The notes under the pieces are model-generated. The model was given only the letters and a program-made list of their open reading frames with translations, was not told the DNA's origin and ran no database searches. Shown one piece after another: positions 43,651 through 51,761 of a stretch of DNA of 64,000 nucleotides. Numbering within the stretch: position 1 is the stretch's first letter; the number at the start of each line of letters is the position of its first letter. This DNA is from a virus: positions 33,819-97,818 of the IMG/VR virus record IMGVR_UViG_3300027833_000025; one strand, written 5' to 3'. Position numbers and translations under genes: made by a program.

Positions 43651-43899
43651 TTATTCATCAAAATAATTTGATGGTGGGTTCAGTTTGAATTCAGCACCAT
43701 TAATGCAAGTAACTGATTCCATATAATCGTCTGAGTTAATTTGGCTTTCAATTGTCATGAAATCAACACCATCGTTGTTCACGCATAGACCAACCGCCAT
43801 TTCATAATCTGGTAGTGTTGTTCTAACTGTCGCTATATCAAGGCCACACCCGATTCCAACACCAATTAAACCTATAAACAGTATAATAGTTTGTATCAT
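43651..43899 (-). CDS. Small membrane-anchored or exported protein, 82 aa
   Basis: One N-terminal hydrophobic segment (residues 2-20) ends in GVGIGC, a possible but imperfect lipobox, followed by a soluble acidic part with two more Cys. GGAGAA precedes the start. Function unknown. Confidence 0.68.
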   Translation of the reverse strand: MIQTIILFIGLIGVGIGCGLDIATVRTTLPDYEMAVGLCVNNDGVDFMTIESQINSDDYMESVTCINGAEFKLNPPSNYFDE

Positions 43900-43911
43900 T
43901 TTTACTTCTCC

Positions 43912-44178
43912 TTAAAAATAATGACGGCGAGTAGTATCGCAGTTATCAAATGTAAAATCAGTATTATCTTCAAGAAACCGAATGCCCGGAAGATCATTTT
44001 CTACTTCGTTCACATCAAGATAACGAAAGCCTTTGTAATTACCAGTAGAAGACAATGCTGCTTCTATCATAGATGTTACACCTTCACGATGCTCAGGACA
44101 TGTATATCGCCCAGTATACGATAATTCGTTGTTAGCAATAGTACGTAGTACTTCAACACTAATAGTTTTGCGTGACAT
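43912..44178 (-). CDS. Conserved phage hypothetical protein, 88 aa
   Basis: No known domain. It is the first gene behind the palindromic promoter at 44212, with a GAGAG site, so it belongs to the promoter regulon described here. It is followed closely by the 82-aa membrane protein gene. Confidence 0.75.
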   Translation of the reverse strand: MSRKTISVEVLRTIANNELSYTGRYTCPEHREGVTSMIEAALSSTGNYKGFRYLDVNEVENDLPGIRFLEDNTDFTFDNCDTTRRHYF

Positions 44179-44211
44179 AGTCTTTACTCTCTTTAATTAA
44201 CTTATACAATA

Positions 44212-44240
44212 ATTATAACACAAGGAGCCTTGCTTGTCAA
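44212..44240 (-). promoter_or_regulatory. Sigma70-like promoter with palindromic spacer (minus)
   Basis: On the minus strand TTGACA, 17 bp, TATAAT. The spacer has AAGGCTCCTT, and the TATTGTATAAGTTAATTAAAGAGAG leader is the same as at 1751. It drives the 88-aa gene. Confidence 0.88.
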
Positions 44241-44243
44241 CGC

Positions 44244-44672
44244 TTATCTCCTCATTCGTGCGATTTCTATTGCCAGTTGTTTGTTATCTTCAAAGATTGG
44301 AACCATATTACTTTTGTGCATTGTTGAGATTCCAAGTAGTTTTTGTTCACCAGTATACACAGGCGATTCTTTTTTAGATGCTACACCAATACCAGTTCCC
44401 TTACTGGGATATTGTTTTGTATCACTTTGGAACACAGCAGATGGAACAAGTTCTTTAAACTTCTTTTTTTCTGGCTTGTAGTGACCACGTACATACAAAT
44501 CATATTCTGCTAACGACATCATTTGATCATGTGCGCCACTTTGCTTCATACGCTTATTATGATCACGATGTTGTTTTTCAAATATAGATTGCTGCACCTT
44601 AGTACGATTAGTTTGCTTACGCTTCTTATAAGATGTAGTTGTTAGTCCTGGACCTACTAGAGACATAGTCAT
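44244..44672 (-). CDS. Hypothetical basic protein, 142 aa
   Basis: Lys/Arg-rich N-terminal half (SYKKRKQTNRTK) suggests nucleic-acid binding. It starts 1 bp after the HD gene stop region, so the two are probably co-transcribed. No family recognised. Confidence 0.72.
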   Translation of the reverse strand: MTMSLVGPGLTTTSYKKRKQTNRTKVQQSIFEKQHRDHNKRMKQSGAHDQMMSLAEYDLYVRGHYKPEKKKFKELVPSAVFQSDTKQYPSKGTGIGVASKKESPVYTGEQKLLGISTMHKSNMVPIFEDNKQLAIEIARMRR

Positions 44673-44673
44673 T

Positions 44674-45222
44674 TTACTTTCCCATTAATAATGTTTCATG
44701 TGGTTGACCCACATAATATTCTTCTAGTAATCGCATTGCTGCATTGTATATGTCAGTGCCATGAATTTTGGTCATAGCCCCTAACAGCAATTCTTTTTCT
44801 TTCATATAGATTCTTGCGAATCCTTCGCTACCCTCACAGATATCATTTGCGTTGGAAATCAAGTCTGCAACTTTTACAAACTGAGCATCACGAGGCGCTG
44901 CTGCTAAATGTTCCCTATCCATTGTCTTTCTAATGTCTCTATTACCATCGTCAGGCTTAGATACATCAGTTAACCAATCTACCATTGTAGCGACTTCTTT
45001 ACCAAACATACTAGATACGAACTCTACTGTAAGTGCAGTGTCTTCTACAACATCATGAAGTAACGCGGCTTGAATTTGGATAGTATTACCACCATAAGAC
45101 TTAACGATTTCCGCTACTTCACGTGGATGAACAATATATGGTTCATTGCTGTATTTTCTAAATTGACCTACGGCTGCATGCGCAGTGCTTGCAACTGTAT
45201 CTGCCAATGTTTCTTTAAGCAT
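44674..45222 (-). CDS. HD-domain ppGpp hydrolase-like protein (SpoT/Mesh1 type), 182 aa
   Basis: Matches the RelA/SpoT hydrolase domain: RKYSNEPYIVHPREVA with His32, ALLHDVVEDT (His56, Asp57) and VKVADLISNAND. At 182 aa it is a stand-alone small alarmone hydrolase with no synthetase or regulatory domain. It would remove the 3' pyrophosphate of (p)ppGpp and blunt the host stringent response. It overlaps the preceding gene by 8 bp. Confidence 0.87.
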   Translation of the reverse strand: MLKETLADTVASTAHAAVGQFRKYSNEPYIVHPREVAEIVKSYGGNTIQIQAALLHDVVEDTALTVEFVSSMFGKEVATMVDWLTDVSKPDDGNRDIRKTMDREHLAAAPRDAQFVKVADLISNANDICEGSEGFARIYMKEKELLLGAMTKIHGTDIYNAAMRLLEEYYVGQPHETLLMGK

Positions 45223-45622
45223 AAGTCTTCTCCATGTTTTTCTCTGCTGCTAGATATGTGTCTACACGAGTAAATGTTTTTCGTTTTTCAGTCTGAACTA
45301 ACCAGCCGTCACGAGTGTATAGATAAACGTACTCACAGTCACCTAGATAAGAACTGGAAAATTCAAGTATTGACTCAAATTCATCAGTAGATATATCTAC
45401 TGTTTCACCGCGATCACGACCATAGAAGACTGAACTTTTAAGATCAATCCCTAGTTGACTCATATGACCTGATTCAACTAACTGTGCTACACGATAAGCA
45501 GCCTGCCATTCGTTAACTAGCGTTTCGCCAACACCGTTAGTAACGTAGCCGTCGAAATGACAATATACTGCACGAACATTGCCGTTTGGAGTTAAGTAAC
45601 CAATTGCGCTTCTAGTACTCAT
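45215..45622 (-). CDS. Conserved phage hypothetical protein, 135 aa
   Basis: Starts MSTRSAIGYLTPNGNVRAVYCHFDGY, of a type I recall in many phages, with no known function. Second in the unit behind the promoter at 45808, and overlaps the HD gene. Confidence 0.77.
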   Translation of the reverse strand: MSTRSAIGYLTPNGNVRAVYCHFDGYVTNGVGETLVNEWQAAYRVAQLVESGHMSQLGIDLKSSVFYGRDRGETVDISTDEFESILEFSSSYLGDCEYVYLYTRDGWLVQTEKRKTFTRVDTYLAAEKNMEKTYA

Positions 45623-45623
45623 A

Positions 45624-45776
45624 TTACACCTCTTCTTTCAATTGAGACATTAATTTTTTGATATTCTTTTGTATAGCATACTTTTTCATCTTAACTGATG
45701 ATGTGTTGCCGTGTAACGTTTTTAAGTAACGCTCTTGTTGTTCAATTCGTATCATGATCTGTTCATTGTTCATCAT
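45624..45776 (-). CDS. Small protein, 50 aa
   Basis: First gene behind the palindromic promoter at 45808, with AGAGAGCAAG before ATGATG. Helical, Lys/Gln-rich, possibly coiled coil. Function unknown. Confidence 0.65.
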   Translation of the reverse strand: MMNNEQIMIRIEQQERYLKTLHGNTSSVKMKKYAIQKNIKKLMSQLKEEV

Positions 45777-45807
45777 AGTCTTGCTCTCTTTATTAACTTA
45801 TATAACA

Positions 45808-45836
45808 ATTATACTACAAGGATCCTTACTTGTCAA
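45808..45836 (-). promoter_or_regulatory. Sigma70-like promoter with palindromic spacer (minus)
   Basis: TTGACA, 17 bp, TATAAT on the minus strand, with AAGGATCCTT in the spacer, identical to the element at 1751. It drives 45776 through the HD gene. Confidence 0.87.
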
Positions 45837-45849
45837 GTGTTTTAAGGAA

Positions 45850-46596
45850 TTAATTTAGAAGTTTATTAAAATATGGTTCAAGCCATTTGTATACTTCTAA
45901 CTGTCCTTCATGACCATAGTGAGGTGCATCGTCTACTCCTAATTGCATAAATTTAGTGTCACCGAATTCTGTTGCAACACTACCTACCCAATTTGATGGA
46001 ACAGTAATTGATGTTTCATCATTTGATCCTGGATGGTGATGTCGATTATACCAATCAAACATTAATACATTATCTTGTCCATATACTGCATTAACTAAAT
46101 CAATTTCTTTTTGAGTGTTCCATCTTTGTTGATGGCTATCTAAGTACCAACTATAAAACGCTGTTAAATATTCAACGGGTAGTGTAGAAGACTGTGCAAG
46201 CATTTCTAGTCGTCCGTGTTTATCGTGGGGAGTAGTTAATAAAGAAGCCTTGACACATATACTTTCATTAGTTTCAAAGTGATCATCAAAATATGTATAA
46301 TTGTCTATAGTTTTAAAATCTGAATATATAAAACGAGGTGTGTGAGAATCAGTTAATACTATGTTTGCTCTCCCTAAATGTGTCCACTGTACGATAACTT
46401 TATCTGGAGTACCTACATTGTCTTCACACTGTCGTAATCGTAAATAAACACTATCATTGGCTCCGCCAGGTTCACTTAAATCATAAACATGCCAATCCGG
46501 GAAATGTTTAGCAATTAGTGCAGGATAACTTTCGTTTAAACAATAACCATCCGACCAGTGCGAATAACTACATCCTGCTATAAATAATTTCTTCAT
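45850..46596 (-). CDS. SGNH/GDSL-like hydrolase, 248 aa
   Basis: The N-terminal LFIAGCSYS is block I with the nucleophile Ser. A GGANDS stretch fits block II/III, and DDAPHYGHEG near the end supplies the Asp/His pair. No signal peptide is evident. Likely an esterase or acyl-hydrolase acting on a modified sugar or lipid. Related in pattern to the protein at 48310. Own promoter at 46633. Confidence 0.77.
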   Translation of the reverse strand: MKKLFIAGCSYSHWSDGYCLNESYPALIAKHFPDWHVYDLSEPGGANDSVYLRLRQCEDNVGTPDKVIVQWTHLGRANIVLTDSHTPRFIYSDFKTIDNYTYFDDHFETNESICVKASLLTTPHDKHGRLEMLAQSSTLPVEYLTAFYSWYLDSHQQRWNTQKEIDLVNAVYGQDNVLMFDWYNRHHHPGSNDETSITVPSNWVGSVATEFGDTKFMQLGVDDAPHYGHEGQLEVYKWLEPYFNKLLN

Positions 46597-46632
46597 TAAA
46601 AACTAACTCATATTTTATTAAATCACTTAACA

Positions 46633-46661
46633 ATTATACTATAAGTCGTATTATTTGTCAA
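46633..46661 (-). promoter_or_regulatory. Sigma70-like promoter (minus)
   Basis: TTGACA, 17 bp, TATAAT on the minus strand without the palindrome. It precedes the SGNH gene. Confidence 0.78.
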
Positions 46662-46675
46662 TAGTATTTAATTAC

Positions 46676-46684
46676 GATAAATAT
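46676..46684 (+). promoter_or_regulatory. T4-type late promoter
   Basis: GATAAATAT, 21 bp before the lipase ATG, back to back with the sigma70-like promoter serving the opposite strand. Confidence 0.55.
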
Positions 46685-46704
46685 TATTATAATTGGAGAA
46701 ATAT

Positions 46705-47460
46705 ATGTCAAACACTAAAGAAGTAGATTGGGCAGTAACAGAATTATGTTCACATTTATGTGATAAAGCATATTCTGATAAAGAAGGTATGACTACATAC
46801 TTGAAAGAGAATAATATAAAATATTCTAGTGTAAAATTCTTTACGAATGATAGTGCGCAAGGATATGGTATTGTTATGCCTGATTATGTTGTTATCGCAT
46901 TACGCGGAACAGAACCAACGAAGGTTAAAGATATGTTAGCAGACATTAAAGCATGGCCTTCGGAAAGTGACACTGATGGTAAAGTTCACGCTGGATTTAA
47001 AGCAGAAATTGATAAGTTGTATCCTGCGTTAGTTAAATGGTTGAAGCCTAAAAGTAAGAAAAAACTTATTATAACTGGACATAGTTTAGGTGCAGCAATG
47101 GCAACTATACTTGCAAGTAGACTGAAACCAACTACACCAGATTTAGTGTTGTATACATTTGGCTGTCCTAGAGTAGGTAATAGGGAATGGGGTGTTCAGT
47201 TTGACGATATAGAAGCGTATCGATTCGTGAACACGAATGATATCATACCACAAGTTCCGATGTTAGGATATTATCGTCATGTTGGTCAATTACAATATAT
47301 ATCATATGATTATAGAATCTTAACTGGTCTTAATTGGTGGCATCGGTTTGTTGATAAAGTGAAAGGTAAATTGAAAGCATGGAGTAAGTTTCAATTGTTT
47401 AATGGAATTTATGATCACCTAAGTGTTCATTATATTAAAAAAATTAAATTACGCAAATAA
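46705..47460 (+). CDS. Class 3 lipase-like alpha/beta hydrolase, 251 aa
   Basis: ATG 46705 follows TTGGAGAA. The nucleophile elbow GHSLGAA (about residues 125-131), FGCPRVGN, FVNTNDIIPQVP (Asp) and the C-terminal HLSVHY (His) match the Lipase_3 family catalytic triad and landmarks. No signal peptide, so it would act in the cytoplasm or reach membranes after lysis starts. It could damage membrane lipids. It is the only plus-strand gene in this half, and a late box precedes it. Confidence 0.9.
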   Translation: MSNTKEVDWAVTELCSHLCDKAYSDKEGMTTYLKENNIKYSSVKFFTNDSAQGYGIVMPDYVVIALRGTEPTKVKDMLADIKAWPSESDTDGKVHAGFKAEIDKLYPALVKWLKPKSKKKLIITGHSLGAAMATILASRLKPTTPDLVLYTFGCPRVGNREWGVQFDDIEAYRFVNTNDIIPQVPMLGYYRHVGQLQYISYDYRILTGLNWWHRFVDKVKGKLKAWSKFQLFNGIYDHLSVHYIKKIKLRK

Positions 47461-47461
47461 A

Positions 47462-47480
47462 AGCCCAGTTAAACTGGGCT
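47462..47480. terminator. Bidirectional terminator
   Basis: AGCCCAG-TTAAA-CTGGGCT hairpin between the convergent lipase and ferredoxin-NADP reductase genes, with A/T-rich flanks on both sides. Confidence 0.75.
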
Positions 47481-47484
47481 ATTA

Positions 47485-48267
47485 TTATCCTACGAATGCA
47501 CGTTCTACTACGAATGTGCCTGGATCGCTCATGTTGCCCTCAACAAATCCTTTTTTAAGTAAATGATTTTGTAAGTCTTGATTGAATGGAATAGATCCAC
47601 AAATCATAACTCTATCAAATTCAGAATCAAGATGAGGCAACTGTAAAGTATTTTCTATCGAATGATCGAATAGTGCGGTGGTTACTCTTCCCTCATTATC
47701 GTATGATTCGCGAGAAACAGTTGGATAATAATGAAATTTATTTTGTACTAATTCACCATACATTTCATGTTCGTTAAGACTCAACCACATATCTTTCCAA
47801 ACCAAATCTTCTATCTTTCTAGTACCATGTACTAATATTACATTATCGTAGTTTTCATAAATTTCAATACTACGTGCTAAACTCATAAATGGTGCGATAC
47901 CAGTTCCCGAACTTAGCATATATAGATTACGACCAGGTTTGACATTATCAGGTACTAATGTACCAACTGGTTTAGTACCTACTAGAATTTCTTCACCTAC
48001 TTTAACATGTTGTAATTTACTGGTTAAAGGACCGTCTTGTACCTTGATACTATAGAATTCTAAGTAGTCAGCATGTGATGGAGAAGCAATACTGTATGCT
48101 CTTAATATAGGTTTATTTCTTTGAAGTTTTTCAGAGAAATGATCTAAGCCCATCATGACGAATTCACCATCTTTAAATCGGAATCCGGGATTACGTGTTG
48201 TCTTGAAATAGAATAATTCGTCTGTATAATGAATTACTTCTAACACAGTTTCATATGTAGTTGCCAA
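47485..48267 (-). CDS. fpr: Ferredoxin/flavodoxin-NADP reductase, 260 aa
   Basis: RAYSIAS (FAD binding), SSGTGIAPFMSLAR (NADP binding), ILVHGTR, MICGS and the terminal FVVERAFVG are the signature of bacterial ferredoxin-NADP reductases. Full length. It could reduce ferredoxin or flavodoxin to feed the radical SAM enzymes at 39-43 kb or a ribonucleotide reductase elsewhere in the genome. Confidence 0.93.
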   Translation of the reverse strand: MATTYETVLEVIHYTDELFYFKTTRNPGFRFKDGEFVMMGLDHFSEKLQRNKPILRAYSIASPSHADYLEFYSIKVQDGPLTSKLQHVKVGEEILVGTKPVGTLVPDNVKPGRNLYMLSSGTGIAPFMSLARSIEIYENYDNVILVHGTRKIEDLVWKDMWLSLNEHEMYGELVQNKFHYYPTVSRESYDNEGRVTTALFDHSIENTLQLPHLDSEFDRVMICGSIPFNQDLQNHLLKKGFVEGNMSDPGTFVVERAFVG

Positions 48268-48309
48268 TTAAGTGCCCTCATGGTTATCTTGTGAATTTTT
48301 AAATAACAT

Positions 48310-49047
48310 TTATAACTGTTCCTTAACATAATTAAAGATGTGTTCGTTTGTTAGTGTACCTATATGGCTACAATCGTATGCCCTATCTATCCGTTCAATC
48401 TCATTAAGTGCTGGAAAGAAGTGTGCATGGTCTTCTTGATTTAGAGTATACTCAATAGTGTTAATATCAAAACTATTTAATAAATTTAAAGTGTGCCTAC
48501 GACACCATTTAGAGTGTGTTTCTATAGGGTTAATTTCACCTTGTATAAAGTATTTGTCGAGGTTTTGGCATGGCATTATTCTCAGCATTTCAGGCATAAT
48601 ATCTGTATAAGGATAATTTAGTCTCATAAATTTGGGCCATTGTATAACCACTGCTTTTGGTTTGTTTGATACATTATACAGTAGATTAGATATATTCATC
48701 ATAATGTAATTTGGACTACCACCGCATGACGCTAAATTGTAAGTTTTTATATCTAAATTTGTTTCTATAAGACTAGACGCACGTTCATGTTCATGTAAGT
48801 ATAGTCCATATGTATTACTACAACCAATATGGATAATGTATTCATCATCGTTGTCAAAGTCAAATTCATGTGTTCTATATCCCATGCTATTATGTTTAAA
48901 TTCTATAGGATTTTGTAAAAGATTACGATATTTCCATACGTTGCTCTGTGATTTTATATTCTTGCACCACATATTATGGTCGTCTGGATTTGGAAAGTTA
49001 ATTGTTACTTCGCCTGCGTCAGGCAAATCAATTAAATCATATTGCAT
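48310..49047 (-). CDS. SGNH-like hydrolase, 245 aa
   Basis: IIHIGCSNTYG carries block I, SCGGSPNYI fits block II/III and YDCSHIG near the end is a DxxH-type block V. No signal peptide. Distant paralogue of 45850 by layout. A role in removing or adding acyl groups during surface modification is possible. Confidence 0.72.
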   Translation of the reverse strand: MQYDLIDLPDAGEVTINFPNPDDHNMWCKNIKSQSNVWKYRNLLQNPIEFKHNSMGYRTHEFDFDNDDEYIIHIGCSNTYGLYLHEHERASSLIETNLDIKTYNLASCGGSPNYIMMNISNLLYNVSNKPKAVVIQWPKFMRLNYPYTDIMPEMLRIMPCQNLDKYFIQGEINPIETHSKWCRRHTLNLLNSFDINTIEYTLNQEDHAHFFPALNEIERIDRAYDCSHIGTLTNEHIFNYVKEQL

Positions 49048-49059
49048 TATTTCTTCTTT

Positions 49060-49344
49060 TTAATTTTTTTTATTTTCTAAATCTACAATACGAGATTCTA
49101 GATCAACTATCTTCTTAGATAGGTTCGGGTTTAATTTTGTCCATGCATTAGGATCAGTCTTAAACCATGTCCAACCCCATTTATTTACTACATGATTTAA
49201 ACATGCCGACCATTTACCATAAGTCCATAGTGCGATTTTAGTATCAGTAATCCATGCTATAAACAATGCACCAAAAATACTACCAGCCAACGCTGTCCAT
49301 ATCCATAGTCTATCTGTAAACATACTTTGTATTGTTTCCCACAT
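49060..49344 (-). CDS. Small membrane protein with C-terminal coiled coil, 94 aa
   Basis: One clear transmembrane segment (about residues 11-34, Trp/Ala/Ile-rich), a Trp-rich region, and a C-terminal heptad stretch (KKIVDLESRIVDLE). The GTATTG upstream and AAAGGAGAT site support translation. Function unknown. Confidence 0.7.
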   Translation of the reverse strand: MWETIQSMFTDRLWIWTALAGSIFGALFIAWITDTKIALWTYGKWSACLNHVVNKWGWTWFKTDPNAWTKLNPNLSKKIVDLESRIVDLENKKN

Positions 49345-49357
49345 TGCGTAATCTCCT

Positions 49358-49744
49358 TTAAGCGGTTGTGTTCTTTTCTTTATAATCTGCTACTGCTGCT
49401 TTGATAGCATCTTCTGCTAATACTGAGCAGTGAATTTTAACAGGCGGGAGTGCAAGTTCCTGTGAAATATGACTATTAGTTATAGATACTGCTTCATCTA
49501 AGTCCATACCTTTTAATAGTTCGGTCACAAGTGAACTAGATGCAATTGCTGAACCACACCCATAGGTTTTAAACTTAGCATCTTCTATGATGCCTTCATT
49601 ATTAACTTTAATCTGTAGACGCATAACGTCACCACATGCGGGCGCTCCCACCATGCCAGTACCTACGTTTTCATCTGATTCATCCATCTTACCTACATTA
49701 CGTGGATTGTCGTAATGATCTAATACTTTTTCTGAATATGCCAT
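49358..49744 (-). CDS. iscU: IscU-type iron-sulfur cluster scaffold, 128 aa
   Basis: The start at 49744 follows AGGAATA and gives MAYSEKVLDHYDNPRNVG. All functional residues are at the same numbers as in E. coli IscU: Cys37, Asp39, Cys63, His105 and Cys106, and LPPVKIHCS is kept. The length is identical at 128 aa. It assembles and hands on Fe-S clusters, and would depend on host IscS and chaperones. An upstream extension in frame (to 49816) is unlikely. Confidence 0.95.
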   Translation of the reverse strand: MAYSEKVLDHYDNPRNVGKMDESDENVGTGMVGAPACGDVMRLQIKVNNEGIIEDAKFKTYGCGSAIASSSLVTELLKGMDLDEAVSITNSHISQELALPPVKIHCSVLAEDAIKAAVADYKEKNTTA

Positions 49745-49794
49745 AATTGTATTCCTTAATCTATTTCTTATTGTAAAAGTGACCAACCAACATA

Positions 49795-50130
49795 TTAAAG
49801 TGACCAACCACTGCATTTATTATTATGATTTTCTGCGTGTACACATCGTTTTGAACCACATTCGGAACATACTACAACATTACCTACACTTAGTAAAAAT
49901 CCACTTTTATCTATTAACTTATTGTCTTTAATACATTCATTGCAAAGACAGTCTTCTGCTTCTGCAAGTCTTCCATCGATAGGACGTAAATCATCAGTTT
50001 TTTCGACTGTCTTTGTCTTTTCAAATGTTGCTTCTTTCTTGCCCCAAATTTTGTCATAATTATCACCAAACTTAGAACCATAGGTAGAGCCGCGTCTTAA
50101 ATCGCCTTTACCACCATGCCATTGCGTCAT
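49795..50130 (-). CDS. Zinc-ribbon-containing phage protein, 111 aa
   Basis: The N-terminal TQWHGGKGDLRR...NYDKIWGKK pattern recurs in T4-like marine phage proteins as I recall. The second half has CLCNEC, VVCSECGSKRC and a late NKCSGW, consistent with one or two zinc sites. Function unknown. Confidence 0.72.
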   Translation of the reverse strand: MTQWHGGKGDLRRGSTYGSKFGDNYDKIWGKKEATFEKTKTVEKTDDLRPIDGRLAEAEDCLCNECIKDNKLIDKSGFLLSVGNVVVCSECGSKRCVHAENHNNKCSGWSL

Positions 50131-50178
50131 TATTTGTTTTCTCTTGTATTATTTGTATTTACCAATTAACGTATGTGA

Positions 50179-50373
50179 TTACACAGTTTGGTTGTTTACA
50201 AATATTTTCATAGTGCGCCCATCGTCTTGTATACTGATCTGAACATTTTTTAGATCATATTTTACAAGTTCACGACCATCATCTATCACTTCAAGTCTAG
50301 ATACTTCAGGATAGTTAATTATATTATTATCATCCATGTATTCACCTGCTGTTATAAATTTTAAATCATCCAT
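50179..50373 (-). CDS. Hypothetical protein, 64 aa
   Basis: Start chosen at 50373 (MDDLKFITAGEYM). The longer frame to 50406 would run into the upstream hydrolase gene. Acidic beta-rich protein without a recognised motif. Confidence 0.6.
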   Translation of the reverse strand: MDDLKFITAGEYMDDNNIINYPEVSRLEVIDDGRELVKYDLKNVQISIQDDGRTMKIFVNNQTV

Positions 50374-50374
50374 A

Positions 50375-51022
50375 TTAATCACGCCTATAAAATATGTGCG
50401 CACCAATACGACCTACTGAATGCATACCACGATCTGTGCGCCAATTTGGTTTTACATATGTAGCATGATAATGAACTGCGCCGTCAGTAATTCCCCTCAT
50501 GTTAGCATTCACGTAAATATCCCATGCGACTTCTTGTGAGCGTACCCAATTATCACTACCATAAGGTATTGTGTCAGGTTTCCCGTCACAGTACCAAGAA
50601 AATTGGCATTTGTGTAAAATTGGATAGTATATTCTTAATTCATCAGGAAGAGTGGGGTCTTGTTTTGTTTTCCAACTCTCTCTCGTATACCCCTCATAAA
50701 CAACATCACATACTGTATGAGCCCAACGACGATCTGTTACTCTATTTAATGTAACATCGGCTACCGCATACATACCCGCTTTATTATCAATACCTGCTTC
50801 AAAGTATATATTCTTTGCAAGACAGAAGATTTGAGGATGTTTTTCTGGATTAGTCAGAAAGTATTCGCTGTCAGTGCGTTTTTGAATACTAGCCCAAGAT
50901 TCATCATCTGACAAATCAATTTTTGCTGGGACTAATAATGGTGCGTCTGCTGCCAAAATAAACTGACCATAAGCCGCACCACCTAGCATTGTCAACATTG
51001 ACATTACCAATAAAATTTTCAT
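50375..51022 (-). CDS. SleB-type cell-wall hydrolase, 215 aa
   Basis: Start 51022 follows AAGGAA and gives a signal peptide (residues 1-19, ending AYG). The catalytic region IYFEAGIDNKAGMYAVADVT, CQFSWYCDG and a late YHATYVKPNW...GAHIFYR are typical of the Hydrolase_2/SleB lytic-transglycosylase family, with Glu as the likely catalytic acid. An exported peptidoglycan hydrolase for lysis, or for entry if virion-associated. Confidence 0.9.
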   Translation of the reverse strand: MKILLVMSMLTMLGGAAYGQFILAADAPLLVPAKIDLSDDESWASIQKRTDSEYFLTNPEKHPQIFCLAKNIYFEAGIDNKAGMYAVADVTLNRVTDRRWAHTVCDVVYEGYTRESWKTKQDPTLPDELRIYYPILHKCQFSWYCDGKPDTIPYGSDNWVRSQEVAWDIYVNANMRGITDGAVHYHATYVKPNWRTDRGMHSVGRIGAHIFYRRD

Positions 51023-51035
51023 ACTGTATAATTCC

Positions 51036-51137
51036 TTATTTAGAGTCGATGCTATTTGCAATCAAGTGAAGGGGGACAGTCACAAACAATGCGGCTGGTA
51101 GGGACAATAATGCTATTGCGTGTAATAACCAAAACAT
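51036..51137 (-). CDS. Small membrane protein, 33 aa
   Basis: A GGAAG site 6 bp before the ATG. A single hydrophobic segment covers most of the peptide (MFWLLHAIALLSLPAALF). Located beside the cell-wall hydrolase, so a lysis accessory or pinholin-like role can be imagined but is not shown. Confidence 0.5.
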   Translation of the reverse strand: MFWLLHAIALLSLPAALFVTVPLHLIANSIDSK

Positions 51138-51147
51138 AATTACTTCC

Positions 51148-51453
51148 TTAATATAAAGAAACATTAATTGCATAATCAAGTGTTTCACGCGCATGTTCTT
51201 CGTCTAACTCTTGCAATTCTTCTTCCCACTCTTCGAATGTACGGAACTGTGTTGGAAACTCTTTGTATCCAAGGTCGTTCTCACCATACTTAGCCATAAC
51301 ATAAGCAACAGCATCTTGAATTCGTGTTAGGCCATCAACGATATAATCGCTACCACCTTTCATCTTCCAATATGCGTTACCACTAGAGAACTTGCCGTCC
51401 TCTAAGTGAGCGCCGTAATTTTCCAAACACTGAGTTGAGATTACAAATTTCAT
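51148..51453 (-). CDS. Conserved phage hypothetical protein, 101 aa
   Basis: Begins MKFVISTQCLENYGAH and continues YWKMKGGSDYIV, a form I recall from T4-like phages. Acidic C-terminal helix. It heads the unit behind the promoter at 51487 that leads into the small membrane protein and the SleB-like hydrolase. Confidence 0.76.
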   Translation of the reverse strand: MKFVISTQCLENYGAHLEDGKFSSGNAYWKMKGGSDYIVDGLTRIQDAVAYVMAKYGENDLGYKEFPTQFRTFEEWEEELQELDEEHARETLDYAINVSLY

Positions 51454-51486
51454 AATATATCCTTGCGTTATTTAACTTATGCATAT

Positions 51487-51516
51487 ATTATAACATAGTG
51501 TTTGGGGGGCTGTCAA
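51487..51516 (-). promoter_or_regulatory. Sigma70-like promoter (minus), 18-bp spacer
   Basis: TTGACA, 18 bp, TATAAT on the minus strand. The spacer holds a GCCCCCC run instead of the palindrome, but the leader ATAAGTTAAATAACG matches the family. Confidence 0.75.
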
Positions 51517-51535
51517 GTATTAATTGAAAGTTATT

Positions 51536-51727
51536 TTATTTAATATCTTTCAATTTAATAATTATTGCTTCGATGTCGTCACGCAGTTGTAACTTTTCTT
51601 TTTTCATAGTATGTAATAATACATCATCTGAATTTTGTTTATACATGTCAGTAATGACCTTATCTAATAAACGGTGGCGTTGTTCTAGGACTTCTTTATG
51701 GTGTGTTAAACTATCTAATGTACTCAT
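51536..51727 (-). CDS. DUF465 (YdcH)-like small protein, 63 aa
   Basis: Helical protein with LEQRHRLLDKVI and LHTMKKEKLQLRDDIEAI, the pattern of DUF465 proteins common in proteobacteria. Probably a small coiled-coil dimer. Function unknown. Confidence 0.72.
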   Translation of the reverse strand: MSTLDSLTHHKEVLEQRHRLLDKVITDMYKQNSDDVLLHTMKKEKLQLRDDIEAIIIKLKDIK

Positions 51728-51761
51728 ATTTTATCTCCGTAGGTTATTTTGCCAATTCTTA

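Noticed and set aside
47485-48267. Oxygenase reductase partner for the protein at 36538
   Set aside because: The C-terminal FVVERAFVG and overall length are those of a housekeeping-type ferredoxin-NADP reductase. A dedicated pairing is not shown by sequence.
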